From: an uncultured Shewanella sp.
Lineage (GTDB): Bacteria; Pseudomonadota; Gammaproteobacteria; Enterobacterales; Shewanellaceae
Reading direction: 5' to 3'
DNA: 64,000 nt
Assembly: GCF_947497935.1 (NCBI RefSeq)
Contig: NZ_CANMIO010000003.1
Span: 186,001-250,000, forward strand
The notes beneath the pieces are model-generated. The model was not told the origin of the DNA. It saw only the letters and a program-made list of their open reading frames with translations, and did not search any database. The translations under genes and the position numbers were made by a program. Position 1 is the first letter of the stretch; each line of letters opens with the position of its first letter. Shown one piece after another: positions 46,549-55,648 of this stretch.

Positions 46549-47886
46549 CTATTTTTTAGCTTTATCTTTTGAGCGACCGTAGCTACTTTTTCCCGATGCT
46601 GCGCTACGGAAATTACTTTTTCCTACTGCGTTTTTAGCCGGGCGATTTTTGTCTTGATACTTACGTTTATTGTGGCCTTTCTCTTTTACAGGCTTTACAA
46701 CAACGTCACGATAGCGAGCCGGTAAAGGGGCGCCTTCTTCATAACCTGGCATAGTCATGCGCGGTAAAGTCTGTGCGATTAACACTTCAATTTCTTGCAT
46801 CATCTCGCGATCTTGTGGTGATACAAAAGAAATAGCACGACCCGCGAGGCCCGCTCGTCCGGTTCGACCAACGCGGTGAACATAGTCCTCAGCAGCAAAC
46901 GGTAACTCTAGGTTAATCACCAAAGGCAGCGCTTCGATATCTAAACCGCGAGCGGCTACATCGGTTGCTACCATGACGCGTAACTTGCCAGATTTAAACT
47001 CCTCAAGTGCTCGATTTCTTGCCCCTTGAGTCTTTTCACCATGGAAGACGGCGTTTTTCACACCATCGAGTTTTAATTCCGTATGTAGATGCTCGGCACT
47101 TTCTCTGGTGCTGACAAACACCAAAACTTGCTGCCAGTTGTTACGGCCGATCAATTCAGAAAGTAACTCTGACTTTCTGCGAGTATCAACAAGGTAAACT
47201 TCTTGGGTAATAAGGCTTGCAGTGGCAGAGGTTGCAACATTAATCCACTCTGGCGCAATTAACATTTTTTCCGCTAGCGTTTTAACTGCGTCACTGTAGG
47301 TCGCAGAGAAAAAAAGTGTTTGGTGAGTCGCAGCCACCAGCTTCTTCACCTTTTCAATATCACGCACAAAACCTAAGTCCAGCATGCGATCCGCTTCATC
47401 CACTACTAAGTGAGTCACGTTTGACAAGTCGAGGCCAAACTGGCCAATATGATCGAATAGACGGCCTGGGGTCGCAACTAAGATATCGACTCCAGCTTGC
47501 AGCGCTTTGCGCTGCGGGTTCATGTTCGAACCACCATATACGGCAACAGTTTTAAATGGCAAATACTGCGCGTACGCCGTAATGTTATCGGCAACTTGAA
47601 TCGCCAGCTCACGAGTAGGAGTAAGGACTAGCACCTTAACAATCGGCTGATGAGTCAACTCGGCTTCACTATCAGTAAATAAGCCATATTCCTTAATCAA
47701 GGTATTAAGTAGCGGTAGTGCAAAAGCCGCTGTTTTACCCGTACCCGTTTGGGCACAAGCCATAATATCTTTACCTTCCATGGCAACGGGTAATACCTGC
47801 GATTGAACTTGAGTCAATTGCTGGTAACCGCGGGCAGAAACTGCATCTAATATTTTGGAATGTAAATCGAATGCATCAAAGTTCAT
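46549..47886 (-). CDS. rhlE: DEAD-box ATP-dependent RNA helicase RhlE
   Basis: An RNA helicase that remodels ribosomal precursors and works with RNA-decay complexes. The 445 residues show the Q motif (GYQQLTQVQ), motif I (AQTGTGKT near 45), Ia/Ib (PTRELA and TPGR), motif II (DEAD near 167), motif III (SAT), and the C-terminal helicase motifs ATDVAARGLDIE and HRVGRTGRAG. A Lys/Arg/Ser-rich tail (about 385-445, ending DKAKK) is typical for RNA binding. All catalytic motifs are intact. RhlE rather than SrmB or DeaD is preferred from the start MNFDAFDLHSKIL and the short tail. Confidence 0.93.
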   Translation of the reverse strand: MNFDAFDLHSKILDAVSARGYQQLTQVQSQVLPVAMEGKDIMACAQTGTGKTAAFALPLLNTLIKEYGLFTDSEAELTHQPIVKVLVLTPTRELAIQVADNITAYAQYLPFKTVAVYGGSNMNPQRKALQAGVDILVATPGRLFDHIGQFGLDLSNVTHLVVDEADRMLDLGFVRDIEKVKKLVAATHQTLFFSATYSDAVKTLAEKMLIAPEWINVATSATASLITQEVYLVDTRRKSELLSELIGRNNWQQVLVFVSTRESAEHLHTELKLDGVKNAVFHGEKTQGARNRALEEFKSGKLRVMVATDVAARGLDIEALPLVINLELPFAAEDYVHRVGRTGRAGLAGRAISFVSPQDREMMQEIEVLIAQTLPRMTMPGYEEGAPLPARYRDVVVKPVKEKGHNKRKYQDKNRPAKNAVGKSNFRSAASGKSSYGRSKDKAKK

Positions 47887-48145
47887 GGTCGGCTCAATAG
47901 GATTAATATAAAGGAATGGAAGGAATAAAAGTGAGCGCGGAGTCTAGCAAAATCCCGCTCGAGATTATATAGCCAAACTAAGTCTATCTCGGCGATTCTA
48001 AGTTTATACAATCTAAGTGACACAATATCACTGTCTAGGTTAATTATTCTTGAATGAGAATACTCGATTCAGCACTTCCATGGCCTTAACCACTTCACTG
48101 CAACCAAGTACGACACTGTAAAATCGCTCATAATATTGACTCAGC

Positions 48146-51100
48146 TTAAGCTCGATCCTTTGCTACAGGGCTGTTTTCCTCCAGAGTATGCTCAGCGACA
48201 AGATAGGCCTGTTCAAACTTTTCAACTGGTACAGGTCTTGAGAATAGATAACCTTGCCCAAAATCACAGCCCGCATTGGCTAAGATTTTACGCTGGTAAT
48301 CAGTCTCGACGCCTTCAGCAATGACTTTCATCCCCAACTTATGAGCCATCACTATAATCGCCTCACATAAGGTAAAATCATCACTATTACTATCTAAATT
48401 TCGCGTAAAAGACTGATCTATCTTTAAAAAGTCTATATCGAACTTCTTAAGATATGCCAGTGAAGAATAGCCAGTACCAAAGTCATCGAGCGAGATTTGT
48501 ATCCCTGAATCACGATATCGTGTGAGTTTAGATGAGATAGCACTATTGCCATCGAGCAGTAAGCCCTCGGTGATCTCGATACAGACATTATTATTGGTTA
48601 AGTTGAGGGTCTTTAACAAAGACACCCAAGAACTTAGGCTCTCGCCTTCATCCCTAAACTGAACTGGGGATTTGTTAATACTAATTTGCACCTCAATGCC
48701 GAAACGATCGCGCCATAAGGCACTCTGGCGGGCAGCTTGCTGGAACACCCAGTTACCTATTTCAATAATGAGCCCTGTCTCTTCGGCAACCGCAATAAAT
48801 TCTATTGGAGATACCAAACCACGTTTAGGGTGACGCCAACGGATCAAGGCCTCCGCTTTAAGTTCCTGACCGCCCTGCAAGCTAACGATTGGTTGGTAAT
48901 AGAGTTCAAATTCGTGGTTGGCAATGGCTGAACGAAGGTCTTGGATCAAACGCATTCTATATTTGGCGTATCGCTGCATCGATGGCGTAAAGTAATGAAA
49001 GCGATTTCGCCCTTCATCTTTTGCTGCATACATGGCCTGATCGGCGTGCTTTAATAATCCCTCAATGGTTGAGGCATCATCGGGGTAAAGAGTAATACCA
49101 ATACTGGCACTGATATAGGCCGTTTCTTCCCCTAAGTTATAGGGCTCCGCAATACTCGTTAAAATATGTTTCGCTACTTTATCAACACCTTTGATATCGG
49201 TAATGCCAGATAATACTACCGTAAACTCATCTCCCCCTAGTCTTGCCACCACGTCAGACTCCCGAATACAGGCTTTTAGTCGCTTAGCGGCTTCCGATAG
49301 CAACATGTCTCCCATATCGTGGCCGAGAGTGTCATTAACTTCTTTAAAGTAATCTAAGTCTAAAAACATCAATGCAAAATGTTGCTCGCGGCTATCTGAC
49401 TTTAAGATCTCCGCATTAAGGTAATCCAACAGCATACGCCGATTTGGCAGGCCAGTTAACGAGTCATAATTAGCCTGTTTCCAGATTATTTGTTCTGCTT
49501 GCTTCTTTTCTGTAATGTCAGAGAAAAGCGCTACGCGACGCTGTGTCTGCGCTTCGGCATCAAACAAGGCATTCAGGGTTAGCCAAACCACAAATTCCTC
49601 ACCGTTTTTACGCCTTAGCCACACTTCTCCCTGCCAGTGCCCCTCTTCTTCAACTCCCATGTGCATCTGCTCATAGGCACTTCGATTATTACGGTTGCAC
49701 TGTAATATCTTGATATTTTGATGTTTAACTTCGGCTTCGGTATAACCGGTAATATCTGTAAATGCGGCATTAATATTGATAATCATGCCCTGCTCGTCCT
49801 GCACACTCATGGCTTCACGACTATTGTTATAGACCGAGGCGGCAAGCTTTAATGACTCTTCAACCCGCTTCCTATCAGTGATATCTGTGTGGATCCCACA
49901 CATTCTTAAAGGACTGCCACTTTCATCTCGGCTCATCACTTTCCCAGAGTCTAGGATCCATAAGGTTTCACCCGCTAAGGTGCGAATACGGTATTCGACT
50001 TTATGTTGCTCCGTTTCACCACTTAAATGTGCTTCTATCGACTCTAGTACTGTGGCTCGGTCTTCAGGATGAATCGAGTCAATCCACAGCTTTTGTTGAC
50101 TATTGAGGGTATCGACATCACAGCCAAGTAGGGCCGCACAGTACTCGTTTCGCTCGATAACATCTTTACGAATATCCCAATCCCAAAAGCCTAGCTCACT
50201 GCTGCCAAGCACTAAGCCCAATTGCTCCTGACTGGCGAGTTTCTCTTTCTCTGCTTCCTTTTGTGAGGTGCGGTTTAAAAAGCCTGTAATAATCAATTCG
50301 ACTCTGGATTGGACTCTTTGACAAGCTACTGTCATATGGGTATAGACTATCGATTCATCTTTGGCGATAAGACAGAGATCAAGCTCAAACTCATTAATCC
50401 CTCCATCGAGCATCCTTAAAAAATAATGCTTATAACTTTGAAAATCATCAGCAGACATCAGCTCTGACCAAGACTGACAGAGCAACTCTTGCTCGGTATA
50501 CTTGAGCATCTGACACAAACTTGAGTTCACCTTAATCCATTCATGGGTAATATCAGTAATTGCGATCCCCATATTTCCACTCTGGAACTGTGACTTAAAC
50601 AGCAAATGGTCCTGCAACTTAATTTTTTGATCCCGTTCTATCTCGATACGCCTAGATAGCAATAGCCCCAGTAAAACGGTAGTGATAGGGAAGATGATCA
50701 GAAAGGGGACAGTGATCTGTTTCAATAGGTTGATGGCTATTTCGATGGGCATGGTCAAGCCCCAGAGTAGAGTGACACTATGGGTCATCAAGCCAAAGGC
50801 AAATAACTCACCGATACGGATATCACCAATATCTCCTTTGCGGTATCTCCCCCACAGATATCCCATAAGACCTGATGTCACTATGGTACCAACACCAGAC
50901 CATACTGCTATCCCCCCTTCACTCAGCCGATATAAACTGCTGATGATCACAGCAACTAACGTTGGCACACCACCAAAGAAAAGACCACTGACACTTAAAA
51001 TAACCGTTCTTGAATCGATATAGATAGCGTTACTGTGTTGCCAAGGCATCAGCATGACGGAGATGGTAATAACCGCGACTAGCACACCAATCCCTACACG

Positions 51101-51214
51101 CCATAATAAATCCAGAGAGCGTTTATGATTACGCGGAAAGGCGTCATACACGAGAACTAGCGCGAGTAATAATGCGGCATTTTGTATAAGAGAGAGAATT
51201 AAGCCTTGATCCAT
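48146..51214 (-). CDS. LytS-type membrane sensor with PAS, GGDEF and EAL domains
   Basis: A 1,022-residue dual c-di-GMP enzyme. The N-terminal 190 residues form a 5TMR-LYT-like membrane sensor (IDSRTVILSVSGLFFGGVP and SSLYRLSEGG), as in LytS and the pyruvate sensor BtsS. Three PAS domains follow (about 205-315, 330-448, 455-570). The GGDEF domain has an intact GGDEF at 660-664 and an RxxD inhibition site (RESD, 651-654). The EAL domain begins near 755, with EAL at 788-790 and the EGVET metal region near 965. Both activities may therefore be real. The ATG is clear and the gene is monocistronic, divergent from the OsmC region. Confidence 0.92.
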   Translation of the reverse strand: MDQGLILSLIQNAALLLALVLVYDAFPRNHKRSLDLLWRVGIGVLVAVITISVMLMPWQHSNAIYIDSRTVILSVSGLFFGGVPTLVAVIISSLYRLSEGGIAVWSGVGTIVTSGLMGYLWGRYRKGDIGDIRIGELFAFGLMTHSVTLLWGLTMPIEIAINLLKQITVPFLIIFPITTVLLGLLLSRRIEIERDQKIKLQDHLLFKSQFQSGNMGIAITDITHEWIKVNSSLCQMLKYTEQELLCQSWSELMSADDFQSYKHYFLRMLDGGINEFELDLCLIAKDESIVYTHMTVACQRVQSRVELIITGFLNRTSQKEAEKEKLASQEQLGLVLGSSELGFWDWDIRKDVIERNEYCAALLGCDVDTLNSQQKLWIDSIHPEDRATVLESIEAHLSGETEQHKVEYRIRTLAGETLWILDSGKVMSRDESGSPLRMCGIHTDITDRKRVEESLKLAASVYNNSREAMSVQDEQGMIININAAFTDITGYTEAEVKHQNIKILQCNRNNRSAYEQMHMGVEEEGHWQGEVWLRRKNGEEFVVWLTLNALFDAEAQTQRRVALFSDITEKKQAEQIIWKQANYDSLTGLPNRRMLLDYLNAEILKSDSREQHFALMFLDLDYFKEVNDTLGHDMGDMLLSEAAKRLKACIRESDVVARLGGDEFTVVLSGITDIKGVDKVAKHILTSIAEPYNLGEETAYISASIGITLYPDDASTIEGLLKHADQAMYAAKDEGRNRFHYFTPSMQRYAKYRMRLIQDLRSAIANHEFELYYQPIVSLQGGQELKAEALIRWRHPKRGLVSPIEFIAVAEETGLIIEIGNWVFQQAARQSALWRDRFGIEVQISINKSPVQFRDEGESLSSWVSLLKTLNLTNNNVCIEITEGLLLDGNSAISSKLTRYRDSGIQISLDDFGTGYSSLAYLKKFDIDFLKIDQSFTRNLDSNSDDFTLCEAIIVMAHKLGMKVIAEGVETDYQRKILANAGCDFGQGYLFSRPVPVEKFEQAYLVAEHTLEENSPVAKDRA

Positions 51215-51666
51215 AAGAAGCTATTCATCCTTGATATTTCCTTTAAAAATCGTTTTTTTTATTTTTAATTAACCCATCTAGAAGACGATTTTTAAACCTT
51301 GTAGGTTATCGCTTGATTCGACAACTCCCCTACATTTATAGGGAGCTTGAAAACTTGCAATCTATTGTCAGTATAGGAAAACATTCGAATCACTGTTACC
51401 TTTTACAACACTTTAATTACAAAGATAAACACTAAAGAACCAAAGTTCAAAGGTCTGAGACGAATTTTTACTCTAAATTATTATAGGAAATGGAAAAACC
51501 GTAGCTGAGACTGAGTCCTATTCGCCTCTAATAGATTAAAGGCTGAATCTAATTCAAGCCTGTGTAACACCGCTATTGACCAGAGTAGATAAGGTGAATG
51601 ATTAATTCCATAAGGAAACATTCACCTAAAAATCTTAGCCTAATAGCGGATTGTCAGCTGTAAAAA
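51215..51666. other. 452-bp intergenic region
   Basis: This is the upstream region of the large GGDEF-EAL gene (leftward) and the downstream side of the OsmC gene. I see AT-rich sequence but no coding frame, stable terminator, or recognised operator. Confidence 0.5.
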
Positions 51667-52107
51667 TTAACTAGCTTGATGAGTGACTAAAGTCGGATTT
51701 AGTAAGTTGTCATGCACCGGGCAACGATGGCAAACCGTATCAAGAAATTCACGTTTTTGCTCATCAAATAAGGGTTCTTTATTCATTGTAGCGTCCATAT
51801 CCACTGTGATGTCGATATGCTTAAAGCCAACGGGATCGTCGGTCGCTTTTCCAAGTAGCCCTGCCGTATTTAACTGTGCCTTAATCGATACATCAAAATG
51901 GTTAAGTGTAATCTTCTGCTCTCTAGCAACCATTCTAGCTATAGTCGAGATACAACCAGCTAAAGAAAAAATAAATGTCTCTAACGGATTGGCACCTTCG
52001 TTACCTGCTGTAGGCTGATCGATCACAAGTTGGTGCTCTCTCACTTGTGCTGTAATTTTCCAACCATCACCCATGTGAGTTTTAACTTCAACGCTCTTTT
52101 GTGGCAT
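51667..52107 (-). CDS. OsmC/Ohr-family protein
   Basis: A 146-residue protein of the OsmC superfamily, which includes thiol peroxidases that reduce organic hydroperoxides. It shows NPLETFIFSLAGCISTIARMVA (Cys near 52) and CHRCPVHDNL (Cys near 125-128), the two Cys regions used for catalysis. The YhfA-like length and lack of the usual Ohr sequences make OsmC-like safer than Ohr. It is divergent from the thioesterase gene, with a 174-bp AT-rich gap. Confidence 0.85.
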   Translation of the reverse strand: MPQKSVEVKTHMGDGWKITAQVREHQLVIDQPTAGNEGANPLETFIFSLAGCISTIARMVAREQKITLNHFDVSIKAQLNTAGLLGKATDDPVGFKHIDITVDMDATMNKEPLFDEQKREFLDTVCHRCPVHDNLLNPTLVTHQAS

Positions 52108-52281
52108 GTTAATACTGCTCCATTAGTTTTATTTCAATGAGATTATTCTAATGAATATTTAAACCAAAACTCAAGCGCTATTCACAGTTTACTGTATTTA
52201 TCAGTTAATCGTTTACAGATTATTTACTGTGATAGACTGATAAGCCAATCTCATACACTGACAAATTAAAGCAAAATCACT

Positions 52282-52758
52282 ATGTCACAAACTCATACCA
52301 TGCAAGCTAATACCTCTGATACTAAGTCAGTACAGTACAGTAAAACCTACAGCTTTCCCGTGCAGATCTATTACGAAGATACCGATTTTTCAGGCGTGGT
52401 ATATCACCCTAACTTTCTAAAGTACTTTGAACGCGCTCGTGAACACGTCATTGGGGCAAAAGATTTGGCCAACTTATGGGATGAGCATGACTTAGGTTTT
52501 GCGGTATATCGCAGCGATATGCTTTGTCACGACGGTGTGGAGTTTGCCGATATTATCGATATTAGAACCAAGTTCTATTTTGAGAGTAAGTACCGTACGG
52601 TTTGGTTGCAGGAGATCTGGCGTCCTAATGGAAAAAAGCCCGCCGTCACCGCCCAGATTGAGATGATCTGTATGAATAAGAAGCGCCAGCTAAGCCCTAT
52701 GCCACCGCAGTTAATTGCTCGTTTAGGTGAAGCTTTTTCTGAAACCGTTATTCTTTGA
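52282..52758 (+). CDS. YbgC/FadM-family acyl-CoA thioesterase
   Basis: A hotdog-fold thioesterase of 158 residues that probably hydrolyses acyl-CoA. The core starts near residue 26 (YSFPVQIYYEDTDFSGVVYHPNFLKYFERARE), with the Asp of YEDTDFSG catalytic and the HPNFL segment characteristic of 4-hydroxybenzoyl-CoA-type enzymes. A Ser/Thr-rich N-terminal extension of about 25 residues precedes it, longer than usual for YbgC. No tol genes follow, so it is not the tol-pal-linked ybgC. Confidence 0.87.
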   Translation: MSQTHTMQANTSDTKSVQYSKTYSFPVQIYYEDTDFSGVVYHPNFLKYFERAREHVIGAKDLANLWDEHDLGFAVYRSDMLCHDGVEFADIIDIRTKFYFESKYRTVWLQEIWRPNGKKPAVTAQIEMICMNKKRQLSPMPPQLIARLGEAFSETVIL

Positions 52759-52805
52759 GTGTCTTTTGCCTATCTGTTTTGATTAAAGCTTACAATAACT
52801 GATGA

Positions 52806-52855
52806 AAAAGGTAAGTCTCAAACTCTAGATGCTGAGCATAATCGGCTTACCTTTT
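52806..52855. terminator. Possible bidirectional terminator after the thioesterase gene
   Basis: AAAAGGTAAG and CTTACCTTTT match over 10 bp, but the loop is 30 bases, so folding is less certain than for the other terminators here. Confidence 0.45.
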
Positions 52856-52899
52856 CTCATAGCCTGCTACACTGGTGCTAACCTAGTCATAGGCATGCC

Positions 52900-54378
52900 T
52901 TAGCTAACCTGACTTATTTTCGACCAGCGAGCTCCTAGCTCTTTCGCTGTTAAAGGCTTAGAAAAGATATCGCCTTGAACTTTATCTACGCCCATATCGA
53001 GCAATAACTGTAAAATCTCTTCAGTTTCCACCCCTTCAACAGTCACCTTAAAACCAAGACCTTCCGCCAATCGAATACTGGTATCCATTATGTGTCTAGC
53101 CCTAATATCGACTTCAAGATCCTCTAGAAATGCTTTATCAATCTTGACCTCATCGACAGGCAAATATTTAAGGTAAGCCAAAGAAGAATGACCCGTCCCA
53201 AAATCATCGATAGCCACATCGACTCCGAGGTGACGCAGACGCTTAATCGTTACAACCGCCCCATCTAAGTCTTGCATCAACTTACTTTCGGTGATCTCTA
53301 TCGAGATCGCATTCGCCTTTAATTGATATTGCTCAAGTCTAGCCTCTATTCCGGTAATCAAAGACGCATTACGCAGATCTTGAGTCGATAGGTTTACCGC
53401 CACCTGTAGCTTAATACCACTTTGCTGCCATACAGCTTGCTGTGCAAATACTTGATCCAAGGCCCATTGGCTGACGATATCGATCATGCCGGAATATTCG
53501 GCTAAGGGAATAAATTCACTAGGCGATATATTGCCTAATAAAGGATGCTGCCATCGCATTAAGGCCTCGACTTGCTGACAGTCTCCGTGGGGGAAACTTT
53601 GCTTCGGCTGATACACCATATAAAGCTCGCCATCACGCAGTGCCTTGGCCAGGCTATTAATAATCGACACCTCTCTAAGCTGCGCAGCATCATCACCCAG
53701 CTGATATTCAGATAATGCCACATCATGGGTCTTGGCTTTTTTTAACGCTAAGTCTAGTCGTCGCAACATGGTACTGATATCACTGTGAAAAGGCTTTAGT
53801 GCCAAGTGTCCCATCTGCACTCTGGTAGTAATGATACTTCCGAAAATATCATAGGGGAGCTGCAATTTGTCGATGATCTGCTGTAGTTGTTGCTCCGTCA
53901 TTTCGCTAGTGAAATAGATAAGAAATTCATCTTCATTCATCCTAGCAATTAACGAACTTTCCGGGGCTAGGCTTTTCACCCGCCCTGCCATCTGCTTCAG
54001 CAGCTCGTCGCCAAAGTTAAAGCCAAACAAATCGTTCACGTATCGAAAACGATAGATATCGAGTAACACTAAGCTACCACGATTTAATGGCATTAAAACG
54101 GCCATTTTGCGCTTCATGCTCAATCGATTATCAAGCTCAGTGAGCTTATCGCGTTCTGATTGCTTACTTTGGGTATAGAGAGTAGTGACGAGATCTTTTA
54201 AACTGAGAAGTTTGCCCGTTAAAGAGGCGTTACTGGAAGGGAGCTTAATCCCCTTCAGGTCAAGAAACTCAAATAATTTATTGAGTTGATGTCGCAGTCT
54301 GAGCAGCCACAAGAGTGCACTTACTAACAAAGCTATTAGCAACAAACACACAGTGGAAATCATCCAAAAACTGTCCAT
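52900..54378 (-). CDS. GGDEF-EAL protein with degenerate GGDEF site
   Basis: Likely a c-di-GMP phosphodiesterase. The 492-residue protein has one N-terminal membrane helix (about 5-28), a short helical linker, a GGDEF-like domain (about 75-225), and an EAL domain (240-490). The GGDEF signature reads MNEDEF near 147-152, so cyclase activity is unlikely, although the domain could bind GTP. The EAL domain keeps EALMRW (EAL near 271), IDDFGTGHSS, DKAFLEDL and VEGVET, the expected metal and catalytic residues. The start is ATG at 54378, since TTG at 54381 is just one codon longer. An HDOD gene lies upstream on the same strand. Confidence 0.9.
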   Translation of the reverse strand: MDSFWMISTVCLLLIALLVSALLWLLRLRHQLNKLFEFLDLKGIKLPSSNASLTGKLLSLKDLVTTLYTQSKQSERDKLTELDNRLSMKRKMAVLMPLNRGSLVLLDIYRFRYVNDLFGFNFGDELLKQMAGRVKSLAPESSLIARMNEDEFLIYFTSEMTEQQLQQIIDKLQLPYDIFGSIITTRVQMGHLALKPFHSDISTMLRRLDLALKKAKTHDVALSEYQLGDDAAQLREVSIINSLAKALRDGELYMVYQPKQSFPHGDCQQVEALMRWQHPLLGNISPSEFIPLAEYSGMIDIVSQWALDQVFAQQAVWQQSGIKLQVAVNLSTQDLRNASLITGIEARLEQYQLKANAISIEITESKLMQDLDGAVVTIKRLRHLGVDVAIDDFGTGHSSLAYLKYLPVDEVKIDKAFLEDLEVDIRARHIMDTSIRLAEGLGFKVTVEGVETEEILQLLLDMGVDKVQGDIFSKPLTAKELGARWSKISQVS

Positions 54379-54422
54379 CAATGAGTACTTTTACCGTTAT
54401 AAAATCTCTATTTATTCAGTTA

Positions 54423-54470
54423 TAAACTATAGTGACCACAGGCTCCAACACCAGCACACACTATAGTTTA
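54423..54470. promoter_or_regulatory. 12-bp perfect inverted repeat upstream of the GGDEF-EAL gene
   Basis: TAAACTATAGTG and CACTATAGTTTA are exact reverse complements separated by 24 bases, in the 139-bp gap between the HDOD and GGDEF-EAL genes. It may be a stem-loop in their shared message or a regulator site. Confidence 0.5.
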
Positions 54471-54487
54471 AATTTTCATCGCATCAC

Positions 54488-54514
54488 GATTTAAACGTCA
54501 TGATTTAAACGTCA
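54488..54514. repeat. Two tandem copies of GATTTAAACGTCA
   Basis: The 13-base unit occurs at 54488-54500 and 54502-54514, next to the end of the HDOD gene. Function unknown; possibly coincidental, as it is only two copies. Confidence 0.5.
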
Positions 54515-54517
54515 AGG

Positions 54518-55360
54518 TTATTCGTAACTCGCCTTGATAGATTGGTAAGCCTCTTGGAATCTATCACCTACTAATTCATCTGCCGATACAGGTAAACCAC
54601 GCTCAATAAAGGCTGTCATCCTTTGCTCTAAATCGTCGCCAGCTCTTAGCTCGCCGGTATAGAAAGCCGCCGCGCGAATAAAGTCCAAGTAACTTACTTG
54701 TTCAGAGTTATAGGTGAGGTCAGCCCAGCGTTCTACTACTTGCATCACATCTGGCGAAAACTCCCAGCTCTTTAACACGGCACGCCCTAACGGGCCTTGT
54801 AACTTTTTCACTAAGGCTCGCAACATTTCTATGCTATCAAATAACTCAGGTTGAGCCTCGGCCTCAGTCAATACCGGCAGCGCGCCAATGTTATGTACCA
54901 GACCAGCTAATGTCATAGTGTCAAAGTTTAGCTTGCTACCCGGATTATTAGCATTATAAATCTGCAACATCGCGCACGCGGCAGCCGTCACATCAATAGA
55001 GGAACTCCACACCTCATCCATTACCTCCCACACCATTTGATTGGTGGAGATAAACAGCTGCTCCATCGCAATTGATGTCACAATGGATTTAATCTGAGTC
55101 AACCCAATACGGTTAATGGCGGCATTGACGTTATCAGCGGGGATCCCACGACTGTACATAGCGCTATTGGCAATACGAATAACCCTAGCTGAAATAGCCG
55201 CATCTTGACCAATAATACTAGCCACATCTTTTAGGCTGGCGTCTTCTTGACCCACCACTTCCTGCACCCGCATAGCAACCTCTGGCAAGGTCGGCAACAC
55301 TAAGGCATCGGACTTTAATTTTTTTAACAAACCAACTAATACTTGATGCTCTGTAGACAT
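54518..55360 (-). CDS. HDOD-domain signalling protein
   Basis: A 280-residue cytoplasmic protein made almost wholly of an HDOD domain (about 15-210), a relative of HD phosphohydrolases lacking the metal-binding His-Asp pair. Landmarks: LPTLPEVAMRVQEVV near residue 22, IGQDAAISARVIRIANSAMYS near 48, and LAGLVHNIGALPVL near 150. Here HN replaces the catalytic HD, typical of HDOD. Such proteins link to c-di-GMP or motility signalling in several bacteria. The downstream GGDEF-EAL gene on the same strand supports that theme. Confidence 0.88.
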   Translation of the reverse strand: MSTEHQVLVGLLKKLKSDALVLPTLPEVAMRVQEVVGQEDASLKDVASIIGQDAAISARVIRIANSAMYSRGIPADNVNAAINRIGLTQIKSIVTSIAMEQLFISTNQMVWEVMDEVWSSSIDVTAAACAMLQIYNANNPGSKLNFDTMTLAGLVHNIGALPVLTEAEAQPELFDSIEMLRALVKKLQGPLGRAVLKSWEFSPDVMQVVERWADLTYNSEQVSYLDFIRAAAFYTGELRAGDDLEQRMTAFIERGLPVSADELVGDRFQEAYQSIKASYE

Positions 55361-55648
55361 CTCAACTCCCTTATAACTCGTATTAATTTGCAGCGAATCG
55401 AGTATAACAGTAGAACGCTTTGAGGTACGTGCAAAATACTATTTATGGGTCAATACTTAAGCAAGCGACGAGATTAGGGTTAAATCGCTTAAAAAATGAT
55501 AAGGAGATCACAAGATCTTATAATAAACGACTCAGATCGACCCAAGTCCACTTATTATATACGGCTGACTTTCTTGCATTAGTACACCCGCATTCAGTAA
55601 AATGCGCGGCCGATTGTCGAATCCTTATCCGTTAACAGAGAAGCTATT

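Noticed and set aside
55420..55635. A 71-codon frame in the trhP upstream region
   Set aside because: No ribosome site, no family match and low-complexity basic composition; more likely the trhP leader and promoter region.
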